62,738 nucleotides of DNA from Pseudomonas linyingensis. Its GTDB lineage: Bacteria > Pseudomonadota > Gammaproteobacteria > Pseudomonadales > Pseudomonadaceae. The notes under the pieces were generated by a model. That model searched no databases, had not been told where the DNA came from, and saw only the letters and a list, made by a program, of their open reading frames with translations. The translations under genes and the position numbers were made by a program. Each line of letters starts with the position of its first letter. Position 1 is the stretch's first letter. The DNA is taken from positions 1 to 62,738 of the forward strand of contig NZ_FNZE01000021.1 of the NCBI RefSeq assembly GCF_900109175.1, written 5' to 3'. Below are positions 9,080-17,634 of this stretch, piece after piece.

Positions 9080-10894
9080 GTGATCCCGCGCCACCCCCGG
9101 CTGCTGCGCTGTGCGCTCGGCCTGAGCGTCACCCTGCTGCTCACTGCCTGCACCCGCGACCGTGAACCGACCCTGGAGATCCGCCCGATCCAGCCGGAAG
9201 CCGCCAGCGGCTACCAGGCCAAGCCCGGCTGGCAGTTGCAGCGCTACGCAGTGGCCGCCGCCAACCCGCTGGCCGCCGAGGCAGGCCGGCAGATCCTGCA
9301 GGCCGGCGGCAGCGCCGTGGATGCGGCGATTGCCGTGCAGATGGTGCTCGGTCTGGTCGAACCGCAGTCCAGCGGGATCGGCGGCGGCGCCTTCCTGCTG
9401 CACTGGGACGGCCGACAGCTGGATGCCTGGGACGGCCGCGAAACCGCGCCCGCCGATGCCGACGAGGCGATGTTCCTCAACAGCGACGGCCAGCCGATGG
9501 CGTTCATGGACGCGGTGGCCGGTGGCCGCGCGGTGGGCGTACCCGGCGTGGTGAAGATGCTCGAGGCCGCGCACCGCCGCCACGGCAGGCTGCCGTGGGC
9601 GGTGCTGTTCGTGCCGGCCATCGAGCTGGCCGAGCAGGGCTTTGCGGTCAGTCCGCGCCTGCACCAGCTGCTCGCCGCCGACGCACCGCTGCGCCGCGAC
9701 CCGGCAGCGGCCAGCTTCTACTACCGCGCCGACGGCTCGGCTCTGCCGATCGGCCATCGGCTGCGCAACCCGGCACTGGCCCAGGTGCTGCGGGGCATCG
9801 CCCGCCACGGCAGCGCCGCCTTCTACGCCGGCCCGGTGGCGCAGGCCATGGTCAGCAAGGTGCGCCAGCATCCGGACAATCCCGGCCGCCTGCAGCTGGC
9901 CGACCTGCAGCGCTACCAGCCGCTTCGCCGCGAGGCGCTGTGCCAGCTGTGGCTGGCCCAGTACCGGGTGTGCGGCTTCCCGCCACCCTCCTCCGGGCAG
10001 CTGACGCAGATGCAGATCCTCGGCCTGCTGGAGCAACTGCCGGCGCTGGAGCAGCCGCTGCAGGACGGTCGTCCCTCGAGCGAATTCCTCCACCGCTACA
10101 GCGAGGCCGCCAAGCTGGCGTTCGCCGATCGCGCCCAGTACATCGCCGACCCCGCCTTCGTCGCGCCGCCAGCCGGCGACTGGCGCAGCCTGCTCGCCCC
10201 CGCCTACCTCAAGCAGCGCGCCACGCTGATCGGCGAGCAAAGCATGGGTACGGCCCGCCACGGCGTGCCCGGCGGCACGCCGCTGGCGTGGGCGCCGCAG
10301 GCGGATCAGGAGGAGTACGGCACCAGCCACATCAGCATCGTCGACGCCGAGGGCAATGCGCTGGCGATGACCAGCAGCGTCGAGCAGGCCTTTGGCGCAC
10401 GCCTGCTGACCGACGGCGGCAGCGGCCTGCCCGGTGGCTTCCTGCTCAACAACCAGCTCACCGACTTCGCCCTGGCGCCACGCGATGGCGAAGGCCGGCC
10501 GGTGGCCAACCGCGTCGAGCCGGGCAAGCGCCCGCGCTCGAGCATGAGCCCGACCCTGGTGTTCGCTGCCGGCAACGGCGGCCTGCTGGCCAGCCTGGGC
10601 TCGCCGGGCGGCGCGGGGATCATCCACTTCAACGCCAAGACCCTGCTCGGTCTCTACCAGTGGCAGCTCGACGCCCAGCGCGCCATCGACCTGCCCAACT
10701 TCACCAACTTCAACGGCCCGACCGTACTGGAAAAGGACCGCTTCCCCGCCAGCACGCTCGAGGCCCTGCGCCAGCGCGGCCACGAAGTCGGCGAAGGCGA
10801 GCTGCCCAGCGGCCTGCAAGCCATCCAGCGCACGTCCGAAGGACTGCTGGGCGGCTCCGACCCACGGCGCGAAGGGGTGGTGCTGGGCGAGTAG
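9080..10894 (+). CDS. ggt: Gamma-glutamyltransferase, lipoprotein form
   Basis: Predicted 604-residue N-terminal nucleophile hydrolase that removes or transfers gamma-glutamyl groups (glutathione and other gamma-glutamyl compounds) outside the cytoplasm. The signal peptide ends in a lipobox, LLTAC, so it is probably membrane-anchored. The self-cleavage site and nucleophile are Thr415 in YGTSHISIVD; GNALAMTSSVE and the downstream GSPGG segment are family blocks. The start is GTG, 3 nt after the penicillin-binding protein stop, which implies translational coupling. Joint transcription with a peptidoglycan synthase suggests a cell-wall or periplasmic peptide substrate, which is inference. Confidence 0.9.
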   Translation: MIPRHPRLLRCALGLSVTLLLTACTRDREPTLEIRPIQPEAASGYQAKPGWQLQRYAVAAANPLAAEAGRQILQAGGSAVDAAIAVQMVLGLVEPQSSGIGGGAFLLHWDGRQLDAWDGRETAPADADEAMFLNSDGQPMAFMDAVAGGRAVGVPGVVKMLEAAHRRHGRLPWAVLFVPAIELAEQGFAVSPRLHQLLAADAPLRRDPAAASFYYRADGSALPIGHRLRNPALAQVLRGIARHGSAAFYAGPVAQAMVSKVRQHPDNPGRLQLADLQRYQPLRREALCQLWLAQYRVCGFPPPSSGQLTQMQILGLLEQLPALEQPLQDGRPSSEFLHRYSEAAKLAFADRAQYIADPAFVAPPAGDWRSLLAPAYLKQRATLIGEQSMGTARHGVPGGTPLAWAPQADQEEYGTSHISIVDAEGNALAMTSSVEQAFGARLLTDGGSGLPGGFLLNNQLTDFALAPRDGEGRPVANRVEPGKRPRSSMSPTLVFAAGNGGLLASLGSPGGAGIIHFNAKTLLGLYQWQLDAQRAIDLPNFTNFNGPTVLEKDRFPASTLEALRQRGHEVGEGELPSGLQAIQRTSEGLLGGSDPRREGVVLGE

Positions 10895-11339
10895 CGGCTG
10901 CCGGTCTGCCGCAGGTTAGCCATGCGCCACTCCAGCTCTGGTGTGTGGCCGCTTGCGGGTCAAAAAAGCGTGGCCAACAACACAGCGCCTTGCACAAGGT
11001 CAGGGCCCGAAACCGGGTCACAAGCACTTTTCGCTGCAATAATTTCCGCAGCCCGAATTACCGAGTCAGCGCTTTCAAATTCAAAGACTTGCGCGTTCTC
11101 GATGAAAACAAACCCGTCAAATAACCGCATTATTCAAGCCCTTGAAAAGAGCGCCGAACAAATAAAGCTATACATTCCCGAGAAACCGCGTACATTGATC
11201 CCACTGCTTTGCAATTGTCACTTCGATACTTGGCTTGATGCTTCTTCGCTTCATCTCCTTGGTTCGTTCTGCTTTTAGCTTCTCAGTCTCGGCCTGAATA
11301 TTTCAGCGTCGCAGTCTTATTACACCCTGGAGATACATC
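10895..11339. other. 445-nt gene-free leader upstream of the cold-shock gene
   Basis: The region is clearly less GC-rich than its surroundings, with a pyrimidine-rich stretch at about 11200-11330 ending in GGAG 9 nt before the cold-shock start. A 118-codon frame inside has no recognisable features and GC-poor codons. A long structured 5' leader is typical of cold-shock mRNAs; the promoter could not be placed with confidence. Confidence 0.45.
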
Positions 11340-11552
11340 ATGTCTGGTCGTCAAAACGGCACCGTAAAATGGTTCAACGATGAAAAAGGTTTCGGCTTCA
11401 TTACCCCGACCGACGGCAGTGCCGACCTTTTCGTCCACTACCGCTCAATCGAGAGCGCAGGCTTCAAAAGCCTGAGCGAAGGCCAAGCTGTCTCCTTCCT
11501 GCCCGCCAAAGGCCAGAAAGGAATGCAGGCTGATCAGGTTCAAGTCATCTAA
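11340..11552 (+). CDS. Cold-shock domain protein (CspA family)
   Basis: Predicted 70-residue single OB-fold RNA/ssDNA-binding protein. RNP1 (KGFGFI) and RNP2 (LFVHY) are intact, and [12 protein letters not shown] is the canonical opening. Such proteins melt mRNA structure during cold shock or growth transitions. GGAG lies upstream at good spacing and a strong terminator follows 12 nt after the stop, so it is a single-gene transcript. Paralogue assignment within Pseudomonas is not possible from this alone. Confidence 0.95.
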   Translation: MSGRQNGTVKWFNDEKGFGFITPTDGSADLFVHYRSIESAGFKSLSEGQAVSFLPAKGQKGMQADQVQVI

Positions 11553-11564
11553 GACGCCTGATCC

Positions 11565-11594
11565 AAAAAAGCCCCGCTTTGCGGGGCTTTTTTT
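11565..11594 (+). terminator. Rho-independent terminator of the cold-shock gene
   Basis: Perfect 7-bp stem GCCCCGC / GCGGGGC with a TTT loop, followed by seven T and preceded by six A. The A-tract makes it potentially bidirectional. Confidence 0.93.
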
Positions 11595-11787
11595 CGTCTG
11601 CAACAATTCAAATAATCCATCCGCCATTCATCCCAAAACTGCCTGCCCTGAAGTTGTTCAACAATACTCGTTAATTATCCAGCAATACCCATGAGCACTG
11701 TCGAAACCCAGGCGCTTGGATATCGAAAGGCCGCCCCCCCAACAACTCGAATCGCCCCAATCGAAACCAACTACTCGCCCCTCTGCG

Positions 11788-12636
11788 TCAGAACAGCATC
11801 AGCACGGCCGCGCCCGCCAGCAACAGGGCTCCGCCGGCGATCAGGCCGATATGCAGCGGGCTCAGGCTGCCGGCGGGCGCAACTGCAGCCGGCTGGGCCG
11901 CAGCCCGCAGCGGATTGGCGGTAGCTCGGGAGCTGCCGGCCTTCGGCTTGTCCAGTTTGGGTAGGTCGAGGGCGCGGACGAACTGGGTGGCGTCGGCGTC
12001 ATCCTCCGTCTCGGCCTCGACAGCGGTGTCGATCCGCGGACCGATCACCAGCAGGCTGACCGAGCCCATGCGCACCTCGTCGCCGGGCTTGAGCGCCGCG
12101 GTGCCGACCTTGCGCTGGTTGACGTAAACGCCGTTGGCCGAAGCCAGGTCCTTGACCTCCAGCACATCGTCCTTGAGGAAGAACTCGCAGTGGCGACGCG
12201 ACAGTTCCGGGTCGCTGAAGCACAGCTCGCTCTTCGGCGAACGGCCGAAACTCATGCTCCCCGGCTGGACGTGAAACTTCTTGCCGATCTGCTCGCCGCT
12301 GGCCACCTGCAGGAACCAGCGCACCGTGGCATCGGGGCGGATCGGCGCCTTGTTCGGCTCGAGCAGCAGCAGCTCGACGCTGCCGAAGCGCACCCGGTCA
12401 TCGGCACGCAACTGGAAGGCCGTGGTGATGCGGGCGTCATTGACGAAGGTACCGGTCGCGCTGTCGCAATCACTGAGGAAGTAGTGGCCGTCCTGCTGGC
12501 GGATCTCGGCGTGGAAGTCGCTGACTCCGGGATCGCCGAGTACCAACTGGTTGCGCCGATCCTGGCCGATGGTGAAGCGCTCCTCGACCAGCCAGACGGG
12601 CGCCTGGCGGCCGTCCTTGAAGTGCAGTTTGAGCAT
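11788..12636 (-). CDS. Double FHA-domain membrane protein
   Basis: Predicted 282-residue protein with two forkhead-associated phosphothreonine-binding domains, at about residues 20-90 (FTIGQDRRNQLVLGD, then SATGTFVND) and 125-195 (SFGRSPKSELCFSD, LSRRHCEFF, then SANGVYVN). An Ala/Pro-rich linker and a C-terminal hydrophobic helix (about 262-281) follow. It is the last gene of a phosphatase-kinase-FHA operon, so it likely reads out kinase phosphorylation at the inner membrane. The start is the ATG with AAGG upstream; an upstream in-frame extension is low-quality coding sequence. Confidence 0.88.
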   Translation of the reverse strand: MLKLHFKDGRQAPVWLVEERFTIGQDRRNQLVLGDPGVSDFHAEIRQQDGHYFLSDCDSATGTFVNDARITTAFQLRADDRVRFGSVELLLLEPNKAPIRPDATVRWFLQVASGEQIGKKFHVQPGSMSFGRSPKSELCFSDPELSRRHCEFFLKDDVLEVKDLASANGVYVNQRKVGTAALKPGDEVRMGSVSLLVIGPRIDTAVEAETEDDADATQFVRALDLPKLDKPKAGSSRATANPLRAAAQPAAVAPAGSLSPLHIGLIAGGALLLAGAAVLMLF

Positions 12637-12689
12637 ATGTGCCTTGAAACCTGTCCTGTGTGCGCCGCAGTGATACCCGCGGCTCCCTG

Positions 12690-14426
12690 TCAGTTGCCGA
12701 ATAGATTGTTCCACACCCGCTTGATCGGGTTGGCGGTATTGTCCGCCGTGCTGGGCGCGGCGACCGGCGCCTCCTGGCGGGGCGCCGGGCGGCTGACTGC
12801 AGTACGCCGGGACGCGCGGGCCGACGCCACCAGGGCCTGATGCTCCGCATGCATCGCCTGCAGCTGTGCATCGTCCGGCTGGACCTGCAGGCCGCGCTCG
12901 ATCATCGCTAGGGCAGTGGGGAAGTCGCCGCGCCGATAGGCCGTACTGGCCATCTCGCGGTACAACCCGGCGATCCGCTGCAGCCCGGCCAGCGCCTGCT
13001 CGTTGTCCGGCGCCCAGTCGAGGATCTGCCGGTAGTAGTGCACCGCGCTGTCGTTCTCGGGGAGCAGCAGGCGCTGCCCGGCAATGCTCTGCTCGGCACG
13101 CTCCAGCTGTTCGGCAATCCGCGCAGCCAGCACCCGGCGCAGGCCATCGAGTGCGCCAGCATGCCCGCTGTCCAGGCCCAGGGCCTGGTGGAAGTAGTGC
13201 TCGGCACTGTCATCGGCCGGCTCCACCAGCTGCCCCGCCGCCAGGCGTTGCTCGGCCAGTTCGAGGAAGCCCGCGATACGCCGAACCTTGACCTGCTGGA
13301 GGCCGACCTGGGCCTCTTGGCTGCGCGGGTCGAGCTCCAGCACCCGGCGGAAGTAGTGTTCGGCGCTGTCCTGCGCCGGCTCGACCAGTTGCCCGGCCGC
13401 CAGACGCTGCTCGGCCTGGGTCAGCAGATCGGTGATCTGCAGTTGCTGGCGCCAGTAGAGGCCACCAGCGGTCAGGCTCACCACCAGGGCCACGGCGGTG
13501 AACAGCAGCGGCAGCCACGCCTTGCGCGGTTTGGCTGGCTTGCCCGCCGGAGCAGGTTTGGCCAGCGCCGACTGCGGCGCAGCGCTCACCGCCACGGCCG
13601 GGCCGATGCGGGTGGCATCCGGATCGCTGAGATCGACTTCATCCAGCGCCGCCAGCAGCTCGCGGCAGTCGTAGAAACGCTGCGTCGGTTGCTTGGCCAG
13701 CATGCGGTCCAGCAGACCCTGGCAGCCGGCCAGGGCCGGCGGCAGCGGCGGCGGCACCAGCTGCACGTGGTTCATCACCGTCTGCGTGTAGTTGCCGGCG
13801 CGGAACGGATTGCTGCCGGTGAGCATCTCCAGGAGGATCACGCCGAGGCTGTAGATGTCGCTGCGTGCATCCAGCGGCTGGCACTGCGCCTGCTCCGGAC
13901 TGCTGTAGGCGGGACTGCCGACGGCGATGCCGAACTGGGTCAGTTCGCTGTCGAGGTCGAGATCCTTGGCTACGCCGAAGTCGGTAAGCACCGCCGTGCC
14001 GTCGTCACGGAACAGGATGTTGGCCGGCTTGACGTCGCGGTGCACCAGGCCCTGGTCATGCACCACGGTCAGGCCGCTGGCGATCTGGCGGACGATGGCC
14101 AGGGCACGCTGCGGCGCAAACAACTCGCCCTTGTGGCGAGCCAGGTCGCCGCCGGGCAGGAACTCCATGGCCAGATAGTGACGGCCATCGGCCAGCTGAT
14201 CGATGTCGTAGATGGTGATGATCGAGGGGTGATGCAGAGAGGCAACCAGGTGGCCTTCCTTGATGAAGCGCTGGATGTACTCCTGATTCTCGGACTTGCC
14301 GAGGATCTTGATCGCCACCTTGCGCTGCAGCGACTGCTGGGTAGCCAGGTGGACCTCGGCCATGCCGCCCTTGCCCAACGGGCCATGCAGGGTGTAGCCG
14401 GGAATGTGCAGTGCGCTGTCGCTCAT
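12690..14426 (-). CDS. Transmembrane Ser/Thr protein kinase with three 53-residue repeats
   Basis: Predicted 578-residue Hanks-type kinase. Catalytic features: glycine loop GKGGMAEV (18-25), VAIK (K40), HRDVKPAN (129-136), DFG (149-151) and SPEQA. A Pro/Ala-rich linker leads to one membrane helix (about 303-325). The outer part has three copies of a motif at exact 53-residue spacing, starting at residues 338, 391 and 444 (AEQRLAAGQLVEP twice, AEQSIAGQRLLLP once), then a TPR-like segment. The kinase faces the cytoplasm and the repeats presumably the periplasm, as a sensor. The phosphatase gene ends 15 nt upstream of it and the FHA gene follows, a PpkA/PppA-like module without type VI secretion genes in view. 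Confidence 0.92.
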   Translation of the reverse strand: MSDSALHIPGYTLHGPLGKGGMAEVHLATQQSLQRKVAIKILGKSENQEYIQRFIKEGHLVASLHHPSIITIYDIDQLADGRHYLAMEFLPGGDLARHKGELFAPQRALAIVRQIASGLTVVHDQGLVHRDVKPANILFRDDGTAVLTDFGVAKDLDLDSELTQFGIAVGSPAYSSPEQAQCQPLDARSDIYSLGVILLEMLTGSNPFRAGNYTQTVMNHVQLVPPPLPPALAGCQGLLDRMLAKQPTQRFYDCRELLAALDEVDLSDPDATRIGPAVAVSAAPQSALAKPAPAGKPAKPRKAWLPLLFTAVALVVSLTAGGLYWRQQLQITDLLTQAEQRLAAGQLVEPAQDSAEHYFRRVLELDPRSQEAQVGLQQVKVRRIAGFLELAEQRLAAGQLVEPADDSAEHYFHQALGLDSGHAGALDGLRRVLAARIAEQLERAEQSIAGQRLLLPENDSAVHYYRQILDWAPDNEQALAGLQRIAGLYREMASTAYRRGDFPTALAMIERGLQVQPDDAQLQAMHAEHQALVASARASRRTAVSRPAPRQEAPVAAPSTADNTANPIKRVWNNLFGN

Positions 14427-14441
14427 GGGATGGCAGCCAGA

Positions 14442-15236
14442 TCAGGATTTTGCGGGTTTCAACAGTTTTTCGAAGAAGCCGCGCGGCCGCTCTTCGACGG
14501 GCGCAGCTGCCGGCCCGCTCAGGCCGAGCACGATGCAGCTGATGTTGTCCTTGCCGCCCTCGCGGTTGGCCGCCTCGACCAGCTCGCTGACCATGACCTC
14601 GAGGGTGCCGGCGCTGGCGCAGATCTGCTGGATCTGCGCATCGCTGAGTTCGCCGGTCAGGCCGTCGCTGCACAGCAGCAGCAGCTCGCCATTGCCCAGG
14701 CGCCCCTGCAGCTGATCGACCTGGAGTTCCTGATCGGCCTGACCGAGACACTGGGTGACGATATTGCGCCGCGCATGGCTGCGGGCCTGCTCGGGCGTCA
14801 TCTGCCCGGCATCGACCATCGCCTGCACCCAGCTGTGGTCTCGGCTCAGCTGCTCGATGCCTGTGGCACCGAGCCGATAGGCCCGGCTGTCGCCGACCCA
14901 GGCCAGCTGGAAGTCGGCGCCATTGAAGCGCACCGCCACCAGGGTGGTGCCCATGCCACGGCTACCCTGATCCTGCTCGGCCTCGGCGAGAATCGCGGCA
15001 TGCGCGCCCCGGATGGCCGCAGGCAGATCCTCCCCGCGCTGAGTCAGGCTGCGCAGTGTCTTCAGCGCCAAGGTACTGGCGACCTCGCCGCGCTCATGAC
15101 CGCCCATGCCGTCGGCCACCGCCCACAGGCTCAGCGGCGGGCAACACAGCAGGGCATCCTCGTTGTGCTCGCGCACGCGGCCTACAGCCGTCAGCGCCGC
15201 GTATTCCGGCCGTGAGTCAGCAAGCGTCATGAACAT
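14442..15236 (-). CDS. PP2C-type Ser/Thr phosphatase
   Basis: Predicted 264-residue metal-dependent phosphatase that should dephosphorylate the targets of the kinase encoded next to it. Metal-binding and catalytic motifs are present: VADGMGGHERGEVAS, MGTTLVAV, GDSRAY, SDGLTGELSD and DNISCIVLG. Two possible ATG starts are two codons apart (MFMTLADS or MTLADS) and I list the upstream one. First gene of the phosphatase-kinase-FHA operon. It is cytosolic, with no signal peptide or membrane helix. Confidence 0.92.
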   Translation of the reverse strand: MFMTLADSRPEYAALTAVGRVREHNEDALLCCPPLSLWAVADGMGGHERGEVASTLALKTLRSLTQRGEDLPAAIRGAHAAILAEAEQDQGSRGMGTTLVAVRFNGADFQLAWVGDSRAYRLGATGIEQLSRDHSWVQAMVDAGQMTPEQARSHARRNIVTQCLGQADQELQVDQLQGRLGNGELLLLCSDGLTGELSDAQIQQICASAGTLEVMVSELVEAANREGGKDNISCIVLGLSGPAAAPVEERPRGFFEKLLKPAKS

Positions 15237-15379
15237 GCTCGGGAGAGTATCTCGTCGAAAGCGGGGGTGGGCCAAAAGCGGAAATGGGCTGGATGGCCAG
15301 TAGCCACAGGATACTCGGGAGGTCACCCGTCAAGTTGTCGATTGCTTGGCACAACGCATGTGAAGTGCCCCGCCTGCCC

Positions 15380-15604
15380 TCAGCCTCGCCCCTGACGCAG
15401 GCGCACGTAGAGCGCCTCGACCTTCTCCCGCGCCCAGGGCGTCTTGCGCAGGAAGGTCAGGCTCGACTTGATGCTGGGATCGCTCTTGAAGCAGCGAATG
15501 TCGACGCGCTGGGCCAGGCCGTCCCAGCCGTAATGCGCTACCAGCTCGGTGAGCAGGGCTTCGAGGGTGACACCGTGCAGCGGATTCTTCGGGGATTCGG
15601 TCAT
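15380..15604 (-). CDS. VF530-type small DNA-binding protein (DUF2132)
   Basis: Predicted 74-residue protein that looks like a complete member of the VF530/DUF2132 family: [19 protein letters not shown] near the start, then [20 protein letters not shown] and [10 protein letters not shown]. Family members are compact helical proteins with reported DNA-binding ability, but the cellular role is unknown. Single gene between the PP2C operon and putP. Confidence 0.85.
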   Translation of the reverse strand: MTESPKNPLHGVTLEALLTELVAHYGWDGLAQRVDIRCFKSDPSIKSSLTFLRKTPWAREKVEALYVRLRQGRG

Positions 15605-15665
15605 GGGCGGCCTGCGCAGGGGAGAAAACAGCCACGCAGCATAGCGCAGGCGCCTGGCAGTCGAT

Positions 15666-15701
15666 AAAAAAACGGCCCGCGTTTGCCATAACGTGGGCCG
15701 T
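15666..15701 (-). terminator. Rho-independent terminator downstream of putP
   Basis: A 12-bp stem (ACGGCCCGCGTT pairing with AACGTGGGCCGT, one G-T pair) with a 6-nt loop. On the minus strand it is followed by seven T. It lies 78 nt after the putP stop. Confidence 0.9.
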
Positions 15702-15778
15702 AAAACACGGACTGCTCCGTGCCTGGTTGACAGTGCCGGTCGCGCGGTTGAACCCGCGACCGGGTTGATCGGTAAAGA

Positions 15779-17272
15779 TCAGAGGTGAGCGTCGCGGTAT
15801 TCCTTCTCGGCCTCGTCGAAGCGCTTGAGCATAGCCAGCGACGGCGCGTTACCGATGCGGCTGAAGATCAGGATGCCCAGGGTGCAGAGAATGAAGCCCG
15901 GAATGATCTCGTAGAGGCCGGTCCAGCCGAAGAAGTTCTTCCACAGGATCACGGTGACCGCGCCGAGCAGCATGCCGGCCAGGGCGCCGTTGCGGGTCAT
16001 GCCCTTCCACAGCAGGGAGAAGATCACCACCGGGCCGAAGGCGGCGCCGAAGCCGGCCCAGGCGTAGGACACCAGGCCGAGCACCTTGCTGTCCGGGTTG
16101 GAGGCGATGGCGATGGCGATCACGGCCACCAGCAGCACCATGGCGCGGCCGACCCACACCAGCTCGACCTGGGAGGCCCCCTTGCGGAAGAAGGCCTTGT
16201 AGAAGTCTTCGGTCAGGGCGCTGGAGCACACCAGCAGCTGGCAGCTCAGGGTGCTCATCACCGCGGCGAGGATGGCGGACAGCAGCACGCCGGCGACCCA
16301 CGGGTTGAACAGGATCTTGGCCAGTTCGATGAACACGCGCTCGGGATTGGCCTCGACCGCCACGCCCAGCTCAGGGTGAGCGGAGAAGTAGGCGATGCCG
16401 AAGAAGCCCACGGCGACCGCGCCGGCCAGGCAGAAGATCATCCAGGCCATGGAGATGCGGCGGGCGTTGGGAATCGACTTCACCGAATCGGCAGCCATGA
16501 AGCGGGCGAGGATGTGCGGCTGCCCAAAGTAGCCCAGGCCCCAGGCCATCAGCGAGATCACGCCGACGAAGCTGGCGCCCTTGAGCATGTCGAAATTGCT
16601 GGCGTCCTTCAGCTCGATGGCGGCGAAGGTCGGGTCCATGCCGCCGGTGGCGACCATCACTATGATCGGGGTGAGGATCAGGGCGAAGATCATCAGGCTG
16701 GCCTGCACGGTGTCGGTCCAGCTCACCGCGAGGAAGCCGCCGACGAAGGTGTAGGCGATGGTGGCGGCAGCGCCGGCCCACAGCGCGGTCTCGTAGGAGA
16801 TGCCGAAGGTGCTCTCGAACAGGCGCGCACCGGCGACCACGCCGGAAGCGCAGTAGATGGTGAAGAACACCAGGATCACCAGCGCGGAGAAGATGCGCAG
16901 GACGCGGCTGTTGTCCTCGAAGCGGTTGGTGAAGTAGTCCGGCAGGGTCAGGGCGTTGCCGTTGTGCTCGGTCTGCACGCGCAGGCGGCCGGCGACGAAC
17001 AGCCAGTTGAGGTAGGCACCGATGATCAGGCCGATGGCGATCCAGCTCTCGGAAAGGCCGGACAGGTAGACCGCGCCGGGCAGGCCCATCAGCAGCCAGC
17101 CACTCATGTCGGAGGCACCGGCGGACAGCGCGGTGACGAAGCTGCCCAGGCTGCGTCCGCCGAGGATGTAGTCGGAAAGGTTGTTGGTGGAGCGATAGGC
17201 AATGAAGCCGATCAGCACCATGGCCGCAATGTAGATCACGAAGGTGATCAGCGTCGGGTTGGTCATGTTCAT
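15779..17272 (-). CDS. putP: Sodium/proline symporter
   Basis: Predicted 497-residue inner-membrane transporter of the sodium:solute symporter family with about 13 hydrophobic helices. N-terminal signatures IGFIAYRSTNNLSDYILGGR and SAGASDMSGWLLMGLPGAVY are those of PutP. It brings in proline with Na+ for oxidation by PutA, encoded divergently 362 bp away. An A-rich AATAACAA motif lies just upstream of its start and GTTGCA repeats lie in the shared intergenic region, so both Crc/Hfq and PutA control are likely. Confidence 0.96.
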   Translation of the reverse strand: MNMTNPTLITFVIYIAAMVLIGFIAYRSTNNLSDYILGGRSLGSFVTALSAGASDMSGWLLMGLPGAVYLSGLSESWIAIGLIIGAYLNWLFVAGRLRVQTEHNGNALTLPDYFTNRFEDNSRVLRIFSALVILVFFTIYCASGVVAGARLFESTFGISYETALWAGAAATIAYTFVGGFLAVSWTDTVQASLMIFALILTPIIVMVATGGMDPTFAAIELKDASNFDMLKGASFVGVISLMAWGLGYFGQPHILARFMAADSVKSIPNARRISMAWMIFCLAGAVAVGFFGIAYFSAHPELGVAVEANPERVFIELAKILFNPWVAGVLLSAILAAVMSTLSCQLLVCSSALTEDFYKAFFRKGASQVELVWVGRAMVLLVAVIAIAIASNPDSKVLGLVSYAWAGFGAAFGPVVIFSLLWKGMTRNGALAGMLLGAVTVILWKNFFGWTGLYEIIPGFILCTLGILIFSRIGNAPSLAMLKRFDEAEKEYRDAHL

Positions 17273-17290
17273 GAGGGGGATCCCATGCGG

Positions 17291-17298
17291 TTGTTATT
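17291..17298 (-). promoter_or_regulatory. Candidate Hfq/Crc CA-motif upstream of putP
   Basis: AATAACAA on the putP strand, about 18 nt before the start codon, fits the AANAANAA consensus. Confidence 0.45.
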
Positions 17299-17336
17299 GA
17301 TCTGGATCTGTTTCGTCTGTCGCCCCCGGACCACCC

Positions 17337-17606
17337 GGTTGCACCTTCGACGCCATTAATCTAGGCAAACCCGAACACAAGGTGCAACCAATTTCCGGCA
17401 AAAGGTTTCACTTTTTTGCCGTATTCAAGGATAAAAACCCAAAATGCTCCTTTTTGTAGCATTTTTGACCCTTGCCGCACTTTGGCAGTGCAGAAAAGTA
17501 ACAACATCAATCACGTCACCACCACGTTTGTCGCCTTGCCAAAAATTAATGGTTGCACCTGGTTGCACCATTCGATTGTTCGTGTCTAATCTTCAGGTAC
17601 GTTGCA
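17337..17606. promoter_or_regulatory. putP-putA control region with five GTTGCA hexamers (putative PutA operators)
   Basis: GTTGCA occurs at 17338-17343, 17552-17557, 17562-17567 and 17601-17606 on the plus strand and at 17383-17388 on the minus strand. Four lie in the longer word GGTTGCACC, and two of those are tandem at 10-bp spacing, one helical turn. GTTGCA is the established recognition word of the ribbon-helix-helix domain of PutA in enteric bacteria, and the PutA here has such a domain. The wider intergenic region also has AT-rich stretches suitable for promoters. Confidence 0.75.
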
Positions 17607-17634
17607 GCGCTCCATCCCAATAATAGGACACCCC

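Noticed and set aside
7199-10819. A 1206-codon minus-strand open frame
   Set aside because: Antisense to the penicillin-binding protein and gamma-glutamyltransferase genes; low-complexity Gln/His/Ala/Gly composition.
10922-11278. 118-codon frame upstream of the cold-shock gene
   Set aside because: No ribosome-binding site, no family features, composition unlike the host's genes; better read as the cold-shock leader.
11788-15236. Reading the phosphatase-kinase-FHA operon as part of a type VI secretion cluster
   Set aside because: No tss/tag gene lies on either side within the window; the resemblance is limited to the signalling module.
17450-17500. Sigma54-type promoter before putA (TTGGCAGTGCAG)
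   Set aside because: The GG and GC elements do not have the required 10-nt spacing and the TTGC box is absent.
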